Assembly (NCBI GenBank): GCA_947095585.1
Contig: OX352762.1
Location: 10,085,969 to 10,149,968 of the forward strand
Origin: Nephrocerus scutellatus
Lineage: Eukaryota > Arthropoda > Insecta > Diptera > Pipunculidae
Reading direction: 5' to 3'
Length of the DNA stretch: 64,000 nucleotides
The position numbers were made by a program, and so were the translations under genes. This document shows, one piece after another, positions 60,963 through 64,000 of the stretch. The notes beneath the pieces were generated by a model. It did not search any database and was not told the origin of the DNA. It saw only the letters and a list, made by a program, of their open reading frames with translations. Positions within the stretch are counted from its first letter, which is position 1. Every line of letters begins with the position of its first letter.

Positions 60963-61019
60963 AAACTTTAATAAAAAAAATATGACTATTATCTATTAAT
61001 TAATAACTATATCACTATT

Positions 61020-62930
61020 AGCCTGGTGCAGTGCGACCTAGAGATCTATTGTGCATCCCAGATGAATACCACTTTATGTGGTGGCTTAGTTCCTTTATGA
61101 ATGCCATTACGTCTGCCAATTCGATGGAAATGGCATTGTGTCCTGGAACTGTGTAAGCCTTGAGATGCTTAAGTCTTTTTCGTGTGAGAGCATCACACAT
61201 GAACAATATGTGTTCTGGCGATTCTTTTGCCTTGTTACAGAAACGGCAACTGTCCGTCTTGGATTTGCCCATTTTCGTTAGGTGGCTATTGAATGGACCG
61301 TGTCCCGGTATGTACCAGACTAGTTATCTGAGTGCATTACGGTTCAGTTTGATTGCCTTGTCTATGTGTATAATGTTGTACTTGAGAAGCCTTTTGGTAT
61401 ATGTTTCATCCCTGTCGACGATACCCATTCAGCTTCGATGGAATTGTTAGCCCACTCTTTAATTTTGTTTTTGAGGTGGCTAAGGGAGTAGGCAATACTT
61501 GGTACCGGCCAAGTGAAAGTACCTTCTGGGCCTTCTCTTGCGCAAAGATCTGCTGCCTCGTTCCCTACAATGCCTGAGTGCCCTGGGCACCACATAAGGG
61601 TGATTTTATTGGTTTTGGCCAATTGTTTTTAGTGGCAGTAGCAGCTGCACGTTGTTCTTGTGTTGAATGTAGGGCCTTTTAGTACAAGTAGTGCGGCCTG
61701 GCTATCTGAAATCATGTAAATCTCAGTTCTTCTATATCTTCTTTTAGTGCATTCCAAGATGCAAGCTTCAAGTGCAATTGTTTCTGCCTGGAAAACGGTT
61801 TGGGAGTTACCTAGGCGTATTCGCAGTGTGGTTCTGGGTCCGAATACTACAGCTCCTGTTTCCGTGTCTGTTTTAAATCCGTCTGTGTACCAGATGAATG
61901 CATGATGGGGGAGGTTATTGATTGATATTTGCAACTTGATGACGTTCTGGAATTCTAACCAAGAATTCCTTTAGAAATCAGTTGTTTTCATCATTGAGTC
62001 TAGTTTTAGGACAATACCATAATCCGAGTTTATTTTGGAAATGATGTTTGTATGTCCTGATCTATTGGATTTAACCTAGTTGTGTATATTGAGAGTGGAG
62101 AGTCTTAAGCCAGCTTCACTTTTAATGTGTATGTGAATGTCCTATAGTCTTCTCGATGGCTGCCGTAGGGCAGTTCTTTATGGCACCTGTTGCACTAAGG
62201 CAAATGAGTCTTTGAATCTTATTGAATTTTGAGCGTGTCTTAGATTGCTCTGTTTTTTGCCACCATATAAAGGCTGCGTATGTCAGCCTAGGTCTGATAA
62301 TACCCTGGTATAGCCAAAGAGTCATTTGCGGGCTTAACCCCCACGTTTTGTTAAACATGCGTTGGCATGTAAAGTAAGTTTTATTAGCTTTTGTTAATAA
62401 TGTATGTCATATGCGGGGAGTTCCATGTTAGTTTTTGGTCGAATATTTAGCTTCCGGCATTATTTGGAGGACCTTGCCTTGGAAATTCAGTATGGGAAGA
62501 TTAATTTTTCATCTCTTTGTGAAGATGGTGCACACTTTCTTGTCTGAGTTGACACTTAGTTTCACCTCTATACACCATTCGTTTACTAGTTTGAGAGTAA
62601 ATTGCATTCGTTCTGCTATCGCACTCTCGAATTTGCCACGGACCAATGTTGGTGATATGATTATTCTTAAGCCTAGAGAGTAACTGGTCCATTACCAGCA
62701 GCCAAAAAAGGTGTGACAGGACTCCGCCTTGTTGGCAGCCTCTAGTTGCCGCTACTGTGACGGCTTCGTCGCCGAACGAGGCCCGAATTCTCCTACCTCT
62801 TAGCATGCTTATAACCTATCCTATGATTGAGGATTCTACACCCTTCTTTCTGGCTTGTGATTGAATCACTTCGAAGTAAGTGTTGTCAAAAAATGTGATA
62901 ATTTGCAACAGTTGTTGCAGTGTGTAGTAT
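61020..62930 (-). mobile_element. Best preserved LOA/I-type copy (RT palm to 3' end)
   Basis: The minus strand has the RT block CQQGGVLSHLFWLLVMDQLL (62501-62806), thumb TWGLSPQMTLWLYQGIIRPR, NKIQRLICLSATGAI (62122-62358), then RNase H: WYTDGFKTDTETGAVVFGP, VFQAETIALEA, ISDSQAALLVLKG, and after one frameshift near 61625 MWCPGHSGIVGNEAADLCAR. All RNase H acidic residues (Asp, Glu, Asp, Asp) remain. The zinc block CRFCNKAKESPEHILFMCDA (61018-61272) follows and the 3' terminus AATAGATCTCTAGGTCGCAC lies near 61025-61050. The YADD region is not recognisable between 62360 and 62500. It is the youngest-looking LOA copy here. Confidence 0.85.
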
Positions 62931-64000
62931 GCCACAATTAAAAGGCAACTATAGACTCATGTCACGCAAGCCGAGAAACTTTAATTGAGAAATGGGGCGT
63001 CCCAATTGATGTCTAATCATTTTCATTTAATACTGCTTCGCGGAAGAGCACAGATACTTTTTCTTAAGTTTTCTGGCCCGAAGAAAAGTAATTCAGTAAA
63101 AATCGGTAAATCATTTGTTTCACTCTATGAAACAATCTCATCAGCAATAACACACGATATTTTTTTCAGAGAAATCTTTATTCCAGATAATGTCCATACT
63201 ATGTAAGATTTCGTATAAAATTTCATTACTTCTCTCGTGCAAATATAAAACAATAATTATCCTGCTGCTGCTGAACACAGATAAAATTATGGTTCAATGG
63301 CAATAAATCCTGATGTGCAATGCACATGCAGGGTACTTGTTGCTGCATCTGCTTGCTGTTATTCGATTTTTTTTATTCCATAAATTTGTCACTGCAAAAA
63401 GATTTACCGATCAATAACAATAATAACCGATAACAACAACAACAACAACCATAGTAGTCCAACAGTCCAACTGTTTACAAGGTGTTTGTGCGGAGGTGAA
63501 ATCTTTTCATTGTATTGACATTGTGGTAATAAATTTATTTACGATGGCTTCATTATTGAACATTCAAAGAGTCCTGACATCTCGAAATGAAAAATGATTT
63601 TACGTTCCGGGATCAGGAAGCAGCCCCAAGCAGCATCGTGGCAAATACCGCATCCGCAACGCAGCACATACCGATGTGATGGTTGCAGCGGCACCCCATA
63701 TACAACCGCACAATACAATGAGTTTCCCGCTCATGGGTGCACACATACATAGATGCGGTATGTCATGTGCCACACGTTGCCATCATCAACCACCCACATA
63801 GTAGAGCACATTGCATCCTTAACATCGTCATCATCATCAATCATAAATCTCAGAACGAAAATGACAGCGCTGCGGTAACGCCAGACGAGTATGTGTGGCA
63901 CGACAGCAAAAAAAAAGTTTCGCTTTTTTTTGTTTGTTGGTGTGTTGTTAACTCTTTCGATTCGATTTTGATGGGATTCCTGATGATGGTCTCTCCAGCG
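62931..64000. other. Single-copy-looking DNA, no gene
   Basis: Contains the short motif shared with 22473-22510 at 62973-63010, an (AAC)n tract at 63433-63449 and CA/TG-rich words to the window end. No coding signal. Confidence 0.4.

Overview
This is eukaryotic, AT-rich DNA with no bacterial gene organisation. Almost everything recognisable in it is a decayed transposable element. The element mix fits a dipteran insect with a large, repeat-rich genome (muscid, calliphorid or tephritid type): RNase H-bearing LOA/I-type non-LTR elements, RTE elements, Jockey/CR1 fragments, DD-type Tc1/mariner (maT-like) remnants and short tRNA-derived elements. The exact genus cannot be read from the sequence. 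I found no intact host protein-coding gene and no complete tRNA or rRNA. Nearly all long frames are either pieces of reverse transcriptase, endonuclease, RNase H or transposase, or the chance reading of a tandem repeat.

Layout. 1-3.6 kb: an RTE tail, an RNase H remnant and an RTE endonuclease/RT remnant. 5.7-9.5 kb: two LOA-type copies facing each other. 9.6-10.8 kb: a hairpin plus an AAAGACC minisatellite and a duplicated block. 12.6-15 kb: a long RTE copy with another RTE tail nested in it, then a CR1 scrap. 17.1-18.5 kb: a possible ORF1 fragment and a 116/232-bp satellite-like array. 19.7-22 kb: RTE, mariner and LOA remnants end to end. 23.6-26.1 kb: RTE, an inverted AAAGACC minisatellite and a Jockey RT. 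28.3-31.9 kb: a SINE-like unit, RTE tails, an internally deleted RTE and a CR1 tail. 33.3-35.6 kb: a deleted mariner, a LOA scrap and RTE. 37.6-39.3 kb: LOA and CR1. 42.1-44 kb: the most complete RTE. 46.5-48.8 kb: an RTE endonuclease, then a LOA fragment split by a candidate 971-bp solo LTR that carries a 41-bp minisatellite. 50.5-52.4 kb: a LOA copy with an in-frame endonuclease-RT fusion. 54.6-57.4 kb: a tRNA-like unit, a mariner and RTE. 60.5-62.9 kb: the AAAGACC minisatellite and the best preserved LOA RNase H.

Between these lie 1-3 kb blocks of single-copy-looking DNA (for example 3.6-5.6, 18.5-19.6, 26.2-28.3, 31.9-33.3, 35.6-37.5, 44.1-46.5, 52.6-54.6 and 57.6-60.4 kb). They contain no gene I can support, and would suit intron or intergenic DNA. 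By eye, roughly four to five times more non-LTR sequence is coded on the minus strand than on the plus strand. That would fit an intron of a plus-strand gene or a one-strand small-RNA source locus, but this is inference.
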